Origin: Gammaproteobacteria bacterium
GTDB lineage: Bacteria > Pseudomonadota > Gammaproteobacteria > Steroidobacterales > Woeseiaceae
Assembly: GCA_022600955.1 (NCBI GenBank)
Contig: JAHZJK010000019.1
Span: forward strand, 40,570-104,569
Direction of reading: 5' to 3'
Length of the DNA stretch: 64,000 nt
Shown: positions 17,700 to 25,660 of the stretch, piece by piece
Position numbering within the stretch: the first letter of the stretch is position 1
How the letters are laid out: each line of letters opens with the position of its first letter
Translations under genes and position numbers: made by a program
Notes under the pieces: model-generated
Seen by the model: the letters and a program-made list of their open reading frames with translations, nothing else
Told to the model about the DNA's origin: nothing
Database searches by the model: none

Positions 17700-18031
17700 G
17701 CGGGCGGCTGTTCGTCTTTCGCTGCAGGCGCTTCGGCGTTTTCGTCGGCAACGCTTTCAGGGTCGTCGTTTTCGTCGTGCAACGGTGAATACATGTCATC
17801 GTCGCGCGGCGTTATCATCTGGGTCGGGTCGAGTTCTTTCGGATCGAAGCCAAGGTTCTTCTCGACATCGGTTTCTTCTTCAAGCTGGCGTTGCAATGAA
17901 CGCGTCATCTGGCGGGCCTTGCCAAGCCACTGGCCGAGCTGCCGCGCCACGCGCGGCAGTCTCTCAGGCCCCAGTATCAGGAGCCCGATCAAACAAAGCA
18001 GTACAAATTCGGAACCGCCGATTCCTGACAT
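17696..18031 (-). CDS. tatB: Sec-independent protein translocase subunit TatB
   Basis: A 111-residue protein with a short N-terminal membrane helix, the hinge LGPERLPRVAR and an amphipathic helix, then an acidic, probably disordered tail. SEFVLLCLIGLLILGPERLP is typical of TatB rather than TatA (Glu in the membrane segment). It pairs with TatC to form the signal-peptide receptor. It follows tatA by 14 bp and overlaps tatC. Confidence 0.94.
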   Translation of the reverse strand: MSGIGGSEFVLLCLIGLLILGPERLPRVARQLGQWLGKARQMTRSLQRQLEEETDVEKNLGFDPKELDPTQMITPRDDDMYSPLHDENDDPESVADENAEAPAAKDEQPPA

Positions 18032-18045
18032 AGTGGTCGACTGGT

Positions 18046-18279
18046 TTAGGCGTCTTTGTTTTCGCGATTCTCTTCGACGGGGGTGTTGTCGAAGTTGGCG
18101 TCGTCGGACACGTCGCTCAATTGGTCTTTAGCTTCATCCGCTTCATTCATTGCGCTGCGAAAACCCTTAACGGCACCGCCGAGATCAGAGCCTACCGAGC
18201 GCAGTTTCTTGGTACCGAAAATGGCCAATACGATTAGCAGTATTATCAACAACTGCCAGGGTCCGATGTTGGCGAACAT
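18046..18279 (-). CDS. tatA: Sec-independent protein translocase subunit TatA
   Basis: A 77-residue pore-forming Tat subunit: short N-terminal helix ([16 protein letters not shown]), then [13 protein letters not shown] hinge and amphipathic helix. First gene of tatABC. A GGGAG ribosome site is present, immediately preceded by a small GC hairpin (18292-18304) that might influence translation. It is separated from dtd upstream by a terminator. Confidence 0.95.
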   Translation of the reverse strand: MFANIGPWQLLIILLIVLAIFGTKKLRSVGSDLGGAVKGFRSAMNEADEAKDQLSDVSDDANFDNTPVEENRENKDA

Positions 18280-18305
18280 GTCTAAACTCCCGGGGCAACG
18301 CCCCT

Positions 18306-18338
18306 AAAAAAATCAGTGCGCCGGCATAAGCCGGGCGC
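18306..18338 (-). terminator. Rho-independent terminator between dtd and tatA
   Basis: On the minus strand GCGCCCGGC-TTAT-GCCGGCGC (arms 18330-18338 and 18318-18325, one-base bulge) is followed by ACTGA and a run of seven T (18306-18312). It lies 59 bp after the dtd stop. Confidence 0.8.
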
Positions 18339-18396
18339 GAATTATGTTCATGATACTCCTGCCAGTGCAACAAAACCGTACCGGTGTCACACCGAC

Positions 18397-18834
18397 TCAG
18401 GTTTCAAGCCAGAACGTGACGGGCCCGTCGTTCAGCAGGCTGACCTTCATATCTGCGCCGAAACGCCCGGTTTGCACGTTTTCCAGCTGTTCCCTGCAGT
18501 TGGCAACGAGGGCGTCGAAATAGGCGCTCGCCATGTCCGGGGCCGCTCCCTTGGTGAAGCTCGCGCGGGTGCCTTTTCGGGTGTCGGCAGCGAGCGTAAA
18601 CTGCGGCACCAGCAGCAGACCACCGGAAATGTCCGCAACGCTAAGGTTCATGCGGTCTGCAGCGTCGGGAAACACGCGGTATCCGAGAAGTCGCTCCGCC
18701 AGGCGAGCGACGTCGCGCTCAGTGTCATCGCGGTGTACAGCCACGAGCACCAGCAGTCCCCGGCCAATTTCGCCCGAGGTTTCGCCATCAACAGTGACGC
18801 TCGCGTGGCTGACACGCTGGATCAGTCCAATCAT
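18397..18834 (-). CDS. dtd: D-aminoacyl-tRNA deacylase
   Basis: A 145-residue proofreading enzyme that hydrolyses D-amino acids (and glycine from tRNA-Ala) from mischarged tRNAs. [15 protein letters not shown] at the N-terminus, the [12 protein letters not shown] active-site motif and the C-terminal [11 protein letters not shown] (the cross-subunit Gly-cisPro motif) are diagnostic. Length matches E. coli Dtd. It appears to be a single-gene unit ended by the terminator at 18306-18338; its start faces a 385-bp non-coding stretch. Confidence 0.96.
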   Translation of the reverse strand: MIGLIQRVSHASVTVDGETSGEIGRGLLVLVAVHRDDTERDVARLAERLLGYRVFPDAADRMNLSVADISGGLLLVPQFTLAADTRKGTRASFTKGAAPDMASAYFDALVANCREQLENVQTGRFGADMKVSLLNDGPVTFWLET

Positions 18835-18937
18835 TTCTGTCCGGGTCGTCCATATTTGGAGGGATTCAGGCCTTTATTAATGCATCAAGCAGATACGAAT
18901 AGCCATAGGCGCTTGCTGGCTTTGCGACACTGTATGA

Positions 18938-19064
18938 ACCGGCCGGTGGGGCGGGCGGCGGTAATTGACGTCCCTCAGTGTGATCCAGGGACGGTTATCA
19001 CGCATTCTCCTCTGGCCGGACCACGGACGGGCGGGCCCTGAGTTCGTTTCAGGGCCCATTTTTA
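18938..19064 (+). ncRNA. Candidate small RNA ended by its own terminator
   Basis: A strong plus-strand terminator has no plus-strand gene ahead of it: all genes from 9258 to 18834 run on the minus strand. The preceding bases fold into a perfect 7-bp hairpin (18969-18993) between possible long-range CCGGCC/GGCCGG pairing. No clear promoter could be identified, so the 5' end is arbitrary. It does not resemble 6S RNA, tmRNA, SRP RNA or RNase P RNA. Transcription is inferred only from the terminator. Confidence 0.35.
19033..19064 (+). terminator. Rho-independent terminator without an upstream gene
   Basis: GGGCCCTGA (19033-19041) and TCAGGGCCC (19049-19057) form a perfect 9-bp stem with a 7-base loop, followed by ATTTTTA. 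The T-run is on the plus strand only, so it works for rightward transcription. Confidence 0.75.
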
Positions 19065-19219
19065 CAAAAAAGTAGGAAAAAGCTACTGATTAACGTATAA
19101 AAGTTAATTATAGTGGGAAAATATCTTGACCGTTTTATCCCACCTCTTGGGCAGTCACGCCCATTGAGCTCCCCTTCCGCTACGCATAGACTACGTTGAT
19201 TCGCCAAACCGGAACCACG

Positions 19220-20314
19220 ATGAAAAGACGAGAATTTGTGGGCGGCCTTGCCGCCGCTGCAGGCCTGGCCGCGTGCGCCAGCGAGAAAGACGGCAACGGC
19301 GCAGGAGCCAGCAATTCAACGGAGGTTTTCGAATGGTCTTGCGTGACCTCCTGGCCACCCCGCTTTCCCGGCCTGGGAATGGGCGTTGAGAATCTCGCCG
19401 AACGGATCGAGCGGGCCTCAGCAGGACGATTGAAGATCAAGGTTTACGGTGGCGGTGAGCTGGTTCCCGCATTCGAAGTATTCGACGCGGTAAGCCGCGG
19501 CGCTGTCGAAATGGGGCACGATGCCTCTTATTACCATAAGGGCAAGGTCGACGCCGCCCAGTTCTTCACGGCCATACCGTTTGGCATGAACAAGACGGAG
19601 CTGGAAGCCTGGCTCTACTATGGCGGTGGTCTGGCGCTCTGGCGAGAGCTCTACGAACCCTTCAACCTGATGCCGTTTCCGTGCGGTAATACCGGCGTAC
19701 AAATGGGCGGTTGGTTCAACAAGGAGATCAGGACGATAGATGATCTCAGGGGTCTCAAGATGCGTATTCCGGGACTCGGCGGAGAAGTGTTGCGTCGCGC
19801 AGGTGGTACACCCGTGACACTTCCCGGCTCAGAGATTTTTACATCCCTGCAGACCGGTGCCATCGATGCGACAGAATGGGTCGGACCTTACAATGATGTT
19901 TCCTTCGGCCTGCACAAAGCGGCCAGGAACTACTACTACCCTGGCTGGCAGGAGCCCGGCCCGGGACTTGAGTGCATAATTAATCGCGAGGCCTGGGCGA
20001 CATTGCCGCCTGACCTGCAGGCTATTGTTGAGATCACCTGTCAGTCGATCACAACCGATATGGCCGCTGAGTACACCAACGGAAATGCGAACGCACTACA
20101 GCAATTGCAGGAAGACCCGAACGTTACGATTCGGACGTTCCCGGATACAGTGCTACGTCACCTTAAGGCGATTGCGAAAGAGGTCGTTGCGGATATGATG
20201 GCGAACGACCCGGCGGCGAAAAAAATCGGCGACGCTTACTACGAGTATCTCGCCAAAGTCGAAGTAAACTCACGCATAAGTGAAGACGCCTATCTCAGTA
20301 CACGAACCTGGTGA
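19220..20314 (+). CDS. TRAP transporter substrate-binding protein, TakP-like (predicted alpha-keto acid type)
   Basis: A 364-residue extracytoplasmic binding protein. The ATG at 19220 is preferred over a TTG at 19196 because it starts directly at the Tat/lipoprotein signal MKRREFVGG...LAAC (Cys19). The mature part follows the TakP pattern: SWPPRFPG, GELVPAFEVFDAV, the MGH-x5-Y stretch, MGGWFNKEI, LRGLKMRIPGLGGEV, GAIDATEWVGPYND and YYPGWQEPG. TakP binds 2-oxo acids such as pyruvate with a cation. The permease genes dctQ and dctM are on the other strand, less than 3 kb away. Confidence 0.88.
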   Translation: MKRREFVGGLAAAAGLAACASEKDGNGAGASNSTEVFEWSCVTSWPPRFPGLGMGVENLAERIERASAGRLKIKVYGGGELVPAFEVFDAVSRGAVEMGHDASYYHKGKVDAAQFFTAIPFGMNKTELEAWLYYGGGLALWRELYEPFNLMPFPCGNTGVQMGGWFNKEIRTIDDLRGLKMRIPGLGGEVLRRAGGTPVTLPGSEIFTSLQTGAIDATEWVGPYNDVSFGLHKAARNYYYPGWQEPGPGLECIINREAWATLPPDLQAIVEITCQSITTDMAAEYTNGNANALQQLQEDPNVTIRTFPDTVLRHLKAIAKEVVADMMANDPAAKKIGDAYYEYLAKVEVNSRISEDAYLSTRTW

Positions 20315-20333
20315 ACGCAAGCCTCAGCAGTTG

Positions 20334-20882
20334 CTATTGTTGCGCGTTCCGATCGATCGCCTCGATTAACTCAACCAACTGTCGCACCTTCCCGTAGCGA
20401 GCGACGATCGTCAGCGTGCGCGAGTCCGGGTGGGCGACTAGATGACCTTGTTTCGGTAGCAGCGGTCTCAAGATAGGCACTAACGGACGAGGTTCGATGT
20501 TCTCAAGTGTCAATACGTGCGTGACCCACTGTTCTTGATGAATGCTTTCATCGGCGGCGAACAGCAAGGGGATGGCCTGCTGCCGAATGGTACTCGTCGG
20601 TACGATGGTGACAATGTCATCGACGACAATGCTGGCGAGATTGTTATTGCGCAACACGATTCGCAACGTGTCAAAACTCATGCCGCGAGTCTTGACGTGA
20701 CCCACAACAATGTTCGGGCCAACTCGATAATCGACCGCGAAGACTTGCTTCGTCGAGCGGCCAACCTCTTCAAGCACGTCTATCAGACCGACCTGGGGCA
20801 GACCAGTCGCCTGCTTGTCCTCGCCTTCGGCAAGTGCCGGTGTCGCGATGATCGTCGCAACAAGTATCAGTAAAATTTTCAT
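20334..20882 (-). CDS. Exported orphan secretin N-domain (N0/N1-like) protein
   Basis: A 182-residue protein with a signal peptide (1-18, ending ALA). Residues about 28-110 resemble an N0/STN domain (DVLEEVGRSTKQVFAVDYRV, then MSFDTLRIVLRNNNLASIVVDDIVTIVP). Residues about 118-178 resemble a secretin N1 repeat (THVLTLENIEPRPLVPILRPLLP, then HPDSRTLTIVARYGKVRQLVELIEAID). The secretin pore domain is absent and there is no further open frame to supply it. It lies 62 bp downstream of dctM. It could bind periplasmically to a type II secretion or pilus secretin elsewhere, but the role is unknown. Confidence 0.7.
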   Translation of the reverse strand: MKILLILVATIIATPALAEGEDKQATGLPQVGLIDVLEEVGRSTKQVFAVDYRVGPNIVVGHVKTRGMSFDTLRIVLRNNNLASIVVDDIVTIVPTSTIRQQAIPLLFAADESIHQEQWVTHVLTLENIEPRPLVPILRPLLPKQGHLVAHPDSRTLTIVARYGKVRQLVELIEAIDRNAQQ

Positions 20883-20896
20883 GTACCGCCTCCCTG

Positions 20897-20943
20897 GTTA
20901 ACCCTAATGACTCAAACGCACGATCAAGCGAAAAGGGGTTAAC
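20897..20943. repeat. Inverted repeat between dctM and the secretin N-domain gene
   Basis: GTTAACCCT (20897-20905) is mirrored by AGGGGTTAAC (20934-20943) with a 28-base spacer. It lies just upstream of the orphan secretin-like gene and could be an operator; it lacks a T-run. Confidence 0.35.
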
Positions 20944-20944
20944 G

Positions 20945-22318
20945 CTAACTACCGTAGATTTTTCCGGGTAACCACGTGATCAGGTCCGGGAAAACAGCCA
21001 GCAGAATGAGCGCGAGAATCTGGATGCCAACGAACGGAATTGCACCTCTGTAAATCTGCGCGGTTGTGACTGACGGCGGCGCGACGCCACGCAGGTAAAA
21101 TAGCGCGAAGCCGAATGGCGGCGTAAGGAAAGACGTCTGCAGGTTTATCGCGATCATGATGCCGAGCCAGACCGGATCGAGACCCATCGCGAGCAACACC
21201 GGGCCGACGATCGGCACGACCACGAACGTAATCTCGATAAAATCCAGCACGAAGCCCAGCAAAAACATAACCAGCATGACAGCAATCACCGCACCCGCCA
21301 TACCACCGGGAATTCCCTCAAGTACGGCACGCACACCGTCATCGCCACCATAACCGCGAAACACCAGGGAAAATATCGACGCGCCGATAAGAATCATAAA
21401 CACCATGCTGCTGATTCGTAGCGTCGAGCGCATGATTTCCCGCAGGCGTTCGAGGTTGAGTTCCCGTCTGCTGACAGCGAGCAATAGCGCGCCCATACCG
21501 CCGACACCTGCCGCTTCAGTCGGGGTGGCAAAGCCGCCGAGGATCGAACCCAGCACGGCGAAGATCAATAACAACGGTGGTAGTAGCGCGCGTAATACCT
21601 TGGCGAAGGAAACTTGTTCGTCCGGTTCCCGCACATGAGCCGGCATTGATTCCGGCTTGAAGTAAGCCACGCTGACAATGTAGACGACGTACAACAGAAC
21701 CAGCAGCAAACCCGGGATCAGGGCACCGGCAAACAGATCACCGACTGAAACAGTCTTCGGTGAAAAAATGCCCATCTCCAGCTGGGCCTGCTGGTATGCC
21801 GTGGTCATGACGTCCCCAAGCATGACCAGAATGATCGACGGAGGAATGATCTGTCCCAGCGTACCCGACGCACAGATCGTCCCGGCGGCTACCTCAGGCG
21901 AGTAACCGCGTCGCAACATTGTCGGCAGGGACAACAAACCCATGGTTACGACAGTTGCGCCGACGATACCCGTACTGGCAGCCAATAGCATGCCGACAAT
22001 GGTCACCGAAATACCGAGGCCGCCACGCAAACTGCCAAACAACGAACTCAGCGTTTCCAGCAAATCCTCAGCGATGCGCGCTCGCTCGAGTGTGACGCCC
22101 ATAAAGACGAACAGTGGCACGGCCATCAACGTTTCGTTGGTCATGATGCCAAACAGACGATTGGGCAGCCCTGACAGCAACGCCTCATTGAAATTGCCGG
22201 CCAGCACGCCGCCCGCCGCAAACAAGAGTGCGGTGCCGGCGAGAGTGAACGCAACCGGGAAACCGGCGAGCAGGATCACAATCACGGCGATGAACAGTAA
22301 GGCGGCAATCCACTCCAT
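20945..22318 (-). CDS. dctM: TRAP transporter large permease subunit (DctM type)
   Basis: A 457-residue inner-membrane protein with about 12 hydrophobic segments, the sodium-coupled transport subunit of a tripartite ATP-independent periplasmic carrier. GFPVAFTLAGTALL, VPLFVFMG, STGIVGATVVTMGLLSLPTM, GTLGQIIPPSIILV and NLQTSFLTPPFGFALFYLRGVAPP are family motifs. The last is typical of the mannitol/chloroaromatic/2-oxo acid subgroup, matching the TakP-like binding protein nearby. The start follows the dctQ stop by one base. Confidence 0.92.
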   Translation of the reverse strand: MEWIAALLFIAVIVILLAGFPVAFTLAGTALLFAAGGVLAGNFNEALLSGLPNRLFGIMTNETLMAVPLFVFMGVTLERARIAEDLLETLSSLFGSLRGGLGISVTIVGMLLAASTGIVGATVVTMGLLSLPTMLRRGYSPEVAAGTICASGTLGQIIPPSIILVMLGDVMTTAYQQAQLEMGIFSPKTVSVGDLFAGALIPGLLLVLLYVVYIVSVAYFKPESMPAHVREPDEQVSFAKVLRALLPPLLLIFAVLGSILGGFATPTEAAGVGGMGALLLAVSRRELNLERLREIMRSTLRISSMVFMILIGASIFSLVFRGYGGDDGVRAVLEGIPGGMAGAVIAVMLVMFLLGFVLDFIEITFVVVPIVGPVLLAMGLDPVWLGIMIAINLQTSFLTPPFGFALFYLRGVAPPSVTTAQIYRGAIPFVGIQILALILLAVFPDLITWLPGKIYGS

Positions 22319-22319
22319 A

Positions 22320-22805
22320 CTATTCGGGCCTCAAGATTTTAACGCTCTTGAGTAGCAAAGAGATCCCTTGCAGACCGACAATGACAGGCATGATGACAAG
22401 CACAGACTTCAGCATGGGAACCAGCGGATACGGCAGCCCGCCGGATTCTCGCGATGCCTCACGCAGTTGCCATGAGACGGCAACGAAATCGACCGACTTC
22501 CAGCCGAGAAACAGGCATAGCGGTAGCAGAAAAATAAGGACGCCGATCAGGTCCACCCACGCTTTGCGCCGCGCACTCATCTGTCGATAGAAAATATCGA
22601 CGCGGACGTGTTCCTCTTGCTGCAATGTGTAGCCGGCGCCAATCATGAACACAAACGCATGCATCCAGACGACTGATTCCTGAAGCCAGATCAGGCCCGC
22701 ATCAAAGACGTAGCGCATCACAACGACAACAAAGGTCACAAGCACCATGAACAACGTCATCCAGGCGCTGGCTTTACCGACTGCGGCGCTGAACCTGTCG
22801 AGCAC
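22320..22805 (-). CDS. dctQ: TRAP transporter small permease subunit (DctQ type)
   Basis: A 161-residue membrane protein with four hydrophobic segments. VMRYVFDAGLIWLQESVVWMHAFVFMIGAGYTLQQEEHVRVDIFY is shared by DctQ subunits of this subgroup (only key parts: the WLQE and HVRVD motifs). The start is a GTG at 22805, one base after the trkH stop, so it is almost certainly translated from the same mRNA as trkH. Confidence 0.88.
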   Translation of the reverse strand: MLDRFSAAVGKASAWMTLFMVLVTFVVVVMRYVFDAGLIWLQESVVWMHAFVFMIGAGYTLQQEEHVRVDIFYRQMSARRKAWVDLIGVLIFLLPLCLFLGWKSVDFVAVSWQLREASRESGGLPYPLVPMLKSVLVIMPVIVGLQGISLLLKSVKILRPE

Positions 22806-22806
22806 G

Positions 22807-24258
22807 CTAGTGCCGCCAGAAGGTCGGCGTAATCAAAACCAGCAGAGTGAAGATTTCGAGACGCCCGAGCAGCATGCCGACAATCGAGATCCATTTCGCC
22901 GGGTCGCTCAGCGTCATAAAGCCGGTGGCGACATCACCTAAACCAGGGCCAAGATTGTTCAGCGTGGCGGCCACCGCGGAAAATGCGGTCACCTGATCGA
23001 GGCCAGTCGCCATCATCGCCAGCAGCATGATGCCAAATACGACGATATAGACAGAAAAGAAGCCCCAGACGGCGTCGACAACGCGGTGTTGTACGGCTTT
23101 GTTGCCGAGCTTGACGGGTATTTCTGCACTTGGGTGAACGAGGCGAACCACTTCGCGAGCGCCCTGCTTGTAGATCAGGAGCCAGCGCACGACCTTGATG
23201 CCACCCGCTGTCGACCCGGCAGAGCCGCCGACAAAACTCGCGAAGATAAGCATCACGGGCAGCGCCGCCGGCCACATTGCGTAGTTCTCGGTTGTGAACC
23301 CTGTCGTCGTTGCGATAGATATGGCCTGGAAGACACCATTGATTACCGTGTCGCCGACATCGTCAAGACCGCGAAACTGCAGCAGCGTGGCCACCACGAC
23401 GACCGCCAGCAGTATGAGGTAGGTCGCGTACGCGCGAAACTCGGGGTCCTGGGAGTAGTGTTTGATCGAGACGTACCGCCAGGCGAAAAAATGCAGCGAA
23501 AAATTGATGCCGGCGACGAACATGAAGACAATTGCGACGACATCGATAACGCCGCTGTCGAAATAGCCAATGCTTGCATCATGCGTGGAGAAGCCGCCGA
23601 TCGCGACCGTGGAAAAAGCATGGCAAAGTGCATCAAACCAGCCCATACCGGCGAGCCTGTAGCTCACCATGCAGGTGATCGTAAACGCGAGATAAACGTA
23701 CCAGAGCGCTTTCGCAGTCTCCGTAATTCGTGGCGTCAGTTTCGTGTCCTTTACCGGTCCGGGTGTTTCGGCCCGGTACAGCTGCATACCGCCGACGCCG
23801 AGCATCGGCAGGACAGCAACGGCCAGAACGATGATTCCCATGCCGCCCAGCCATTGCAGTTGCTGGCGGTAATACAGGATAGAAACGGGTAAATCATCCA
23901 GTCCGGTCAACACGGTTGCGCCCGTGGTCGTTAAGCCCGACATGGATTCGAAAATCGCATCCGTGAGTGACAGATCCAGCTCCGGAGCCAGAAACAGCGG
24001 CGCCGCACCGAAAGATCCCAGCACAGTCCAGAACGATGCAACGACAAGGAATCCGTCCCTGAGTCGCAGATCTCGCTTGGAGCGGTGCACCGGTAGCCAG
24101 ATAAGGACGCCAGCGGCAAACGTCAGGCCGAAGGATCGGACGAATGGCAGCCAGGAATGGTCGTTGTAGTAAACACTGAAGATGATGGGGGGCAACATGG
24201 TCAGGCTGAACATCATCAGCAGCAGCCCGAGAATTCGCTGTACAACCGTCCAGTTCAT
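22807..24258 (-). CDS. trkH: Trk potassium uptake protein, membrane subunit TrkH
   Basis: A 483-residue K+ translocating subunit of the SKT superfamily. Four P-loop selectivity regions are seen as SGLTTTGATV, FSTVAIGGFST, ATTTGFTTENY and AATLNNLGPGLGDV. FVGGSAGSTAGGIKVVR is the diagnostic gating/loop segment. Needs the RCK subunit TrkA, encoded 15 bp upstream in the same orientation. It serves K+ homeostasis and osmotic adaptation. Its stop is nearly fused to the downstream TRAP dctQ start. Confidence 0.96.
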   Translation of the reverse strand: MNWTVVQRILGLLLMMFSLTMLPPIIFSVYYNDHSWLPFVRSFGLTFAAGVLIWLPVHRSKRDLRLRDGFLVVASFWTVLGSFGAAPLFLAPELDLSLTDAIFESMSGLTTTGATVLTGLDDLPVSILYYRQQLQWLGGMGIIVLAVAVLPMLGVGGMQLYRAETPGPVKDTKLTPRITETAKALWYVYLAFTITCMVSYRLAGMGWFDALCHAFSTVAIGGFSTHDASIGYFDSGVIDVVAIVFMFVAGINFSLHFFAWRYVSIKHYSQDPEFRAYATYLILLAVVVVATLLQFRGLDDVGDTVINGVFQAISIATTTGFTTENYAMWPAALPVMLIFASFVGGSAGSTAGGIKVVRWLLIYKQGAREVVRLVHPSAEIPVKLGNKAVQHRVVDAVWGFFSVYIVVFGIMLLAMMATGLDQVTAFSAVAATLNNLGPGLGDVATGFMTLSDPAKWISIVGMLLGRLEIFTLLVLITPTFWRH

Positions 24259-24273
24259 TGTTGCTGCATCATC

Positions 24274-25650
24274 CTAAACGAAGGAAACACCGACCTGGAA
24301 AAGACTCTCTAGGCGCTCAATCTTGCGGCGATCCGTCATAAACAGGATCACATGGTCATCGGTCTCTATTACGGTGTCGTGGTGAGCGATGATTACCTGG
24401 TCGCCGCGAACAATCGCCACGATCGCAGTACCTTTTGGCAGATCGATCTCCTCGATGCTGCGGCCAACAACTTTGGAGCTGTCCTTGTCGCCGTGGGCAA
24501 TCGCTTCCATCGCCTCGGCTGCGCCGCGCCGCAGTGAGTGCACCTTGACGACATCACCGCGCCGCACATGCGCCAGCAGTGAGCCGATCGTGACCTGTTG
24601 CGGCGAAATCGCGATGTCGATAGTACCCGCCTCGACGAGGTCAACGTAGGATGGGCGATTGATCAGCGCCATCACCTTGTGTGCGCCGAGTCGCTTGGAC
24701 AACATTGAGCTCAGGATGTTGGCCTCTTCCGAATTGGTCAGGGCACAGAACACATCCACGTTGTCGATGTTTTTTTCCAGCAGCAGTTCTTCGTCTGCGG
24801 CGTCGCCGACCAGAACAATTGCCTTGTTGAGCTGTTCGGATATCTGTCGCGCACGACGCGGGTCGCGCTCAATGATCTTGACCTGGTTCGTGTGTTCAAG
24901 CGCCATCGCAAGACGCACACCAATGTTGCCGCCACCCGCAATAACGACGCGGCGTACGGGGTCTTCAAGTCGCCGCATCTCACTCATGAAAACACGAATA
25001 TCTTTGCGGTCGGCGATAAAGAAGACTTCGTCACCTTCCTGAATCACCGTCTCGCCGGTTGGCAGCATCGCCTTGCCATCGCGATAGATGGCCGCGATAC
25101 GTGCTTCGGTGTTGGTGATGTGGTCCTTGAGCGTAGAGATGCGCTGACCGACGAGTAGCCCCTCACGATCGGCTTTCGCGCCGACCAGCCGCACACGACC
25201 GTCAGCGAACTCATGCACCTGTGATGACCCAGGGTAGAGAATCAGCTGTTCGATAAAGGAGCACACCAGTTGTTCCGGGCTGATTCGTACATCGATCGGG
25301 ATCGCGTCCTGTGTAAACAGTTTGCTGGCGTTCATGTACTCGGCCGAACGAATCCGCGCAATCTTGGTTGGCGTGCGAAAACCTGTATATGCCACCTGGC
25401 AGGCGACCATATTGGTTTCATCGGTATCGGTCAGCGCGACAATGATGTCTGCGTCGTTAGCACCTGCCCGCTCGAGCACGTCAGGATAGGCCGCATGGCC
25501 CACAACGGTGCGAATATCGAGACGGTCCTGAAGCTCTCGCAGGACGTCGGGCCGCATGTCTACTACAGTGACCTCGTTGGCCTCTTCACGCGACAAGTGG
25601 TACGCCGCGGAGGAGCCGACCTGTCCTGCGCCGAGAATGAGAATCTTCAT
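24274..25650 (-). CDS. trkA: Trk potassium uptake system NAD-binding subunit TrkA
   Basis: A 458-residue peripheral regulator with two RCK units. Each has a Rossmann nucleotide-binding part (LILGAGQVGSSAAYHL at the N-terminus; VVIAGGGNIGVRLAMAL near residue 232) and a following TrkA_C domain. The length matches E. coli TrkA (458 aa). It gates TrkH in response to nucleotides. It is 10 bp downstream of uvrD, giving the same-strand run uvrD-trkA-trkH-dctQ-dctM. Confidence 0.96.
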   Translation of the reverse strand: MKILILGAGQVGSSAAYHLSREEANEVTVVDMRPDVLRELQDRLDIRTVVGHAAYPDVLERAGANDADIIVALTDTDETNMVACQVAYTGFRTPTKIARIRSAEYMNASKLFTQDAIPIDVRISPEQLVCSFIEQLILYPGSSQVHEFADGRVRLVGAKADREGLLVGQRISTLKDHITNTEARIAAIYRDGKAMLPTGETVIQEGDEVFFIADRKDIRVFMSEMRRLEDPVRRVVIAGGGNIGVRLAMALEHTNQVKIIERDPRRARQISEQLNKAIVLVGDAADEELLLEKNIDNVDVFCALTNSEEANILSSMLSKRLGAHKVMALINRPSYVDLVEAGTIDIAISPQQVTIGSLLAHVRRGDVVKVHSLRRGAAEAMEAIAHGDKDSSKVVGRSIEEIDLPKGTAIVAIVRGDQVIIAHHDTVIETDDHVILFMTDRRKIERLESLFQVGVSFV

Positions 25651-25660
25651 CGCGCGTAGT

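Larger units (their letters stand above)
18835..19219. other. Non-coding stretch between dtd and the TRAP binding-protein gene
   Basis: No convincing coding sequence in any frame. The left part is GC-rich and structured: a perfect 7-bp hairpin CGTCCCT/AGGGACG (18969-18993), CCGGCC repeats at 18939-18944 and 19014-19019, and a plus-strand terminator. The right part (19065-19140) is AT-rich with short inverted repeats TTAAC/GTTAA (19091-19107) and GTGGGA/TCCCAC (19113-19142), which could be regulator sites for the TRAP gene. Confidence 0.6.

Noticed and set aside
18292..18304. GGGGC-AAC-GCCCC hairpin near a seven-T run before tatA
   Set aside because: On the minus strand the T-run comes before this hairpin, so it is not its terminator; the T-run belongs to the stem at 18318-18338.
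18835..19064. Possible 6S, SRP, tmRNA or RNase P RNA gene
   Set aside because: None of the conserved core sequences of those RNAs is present; only the terminator and a hairpin are clear.
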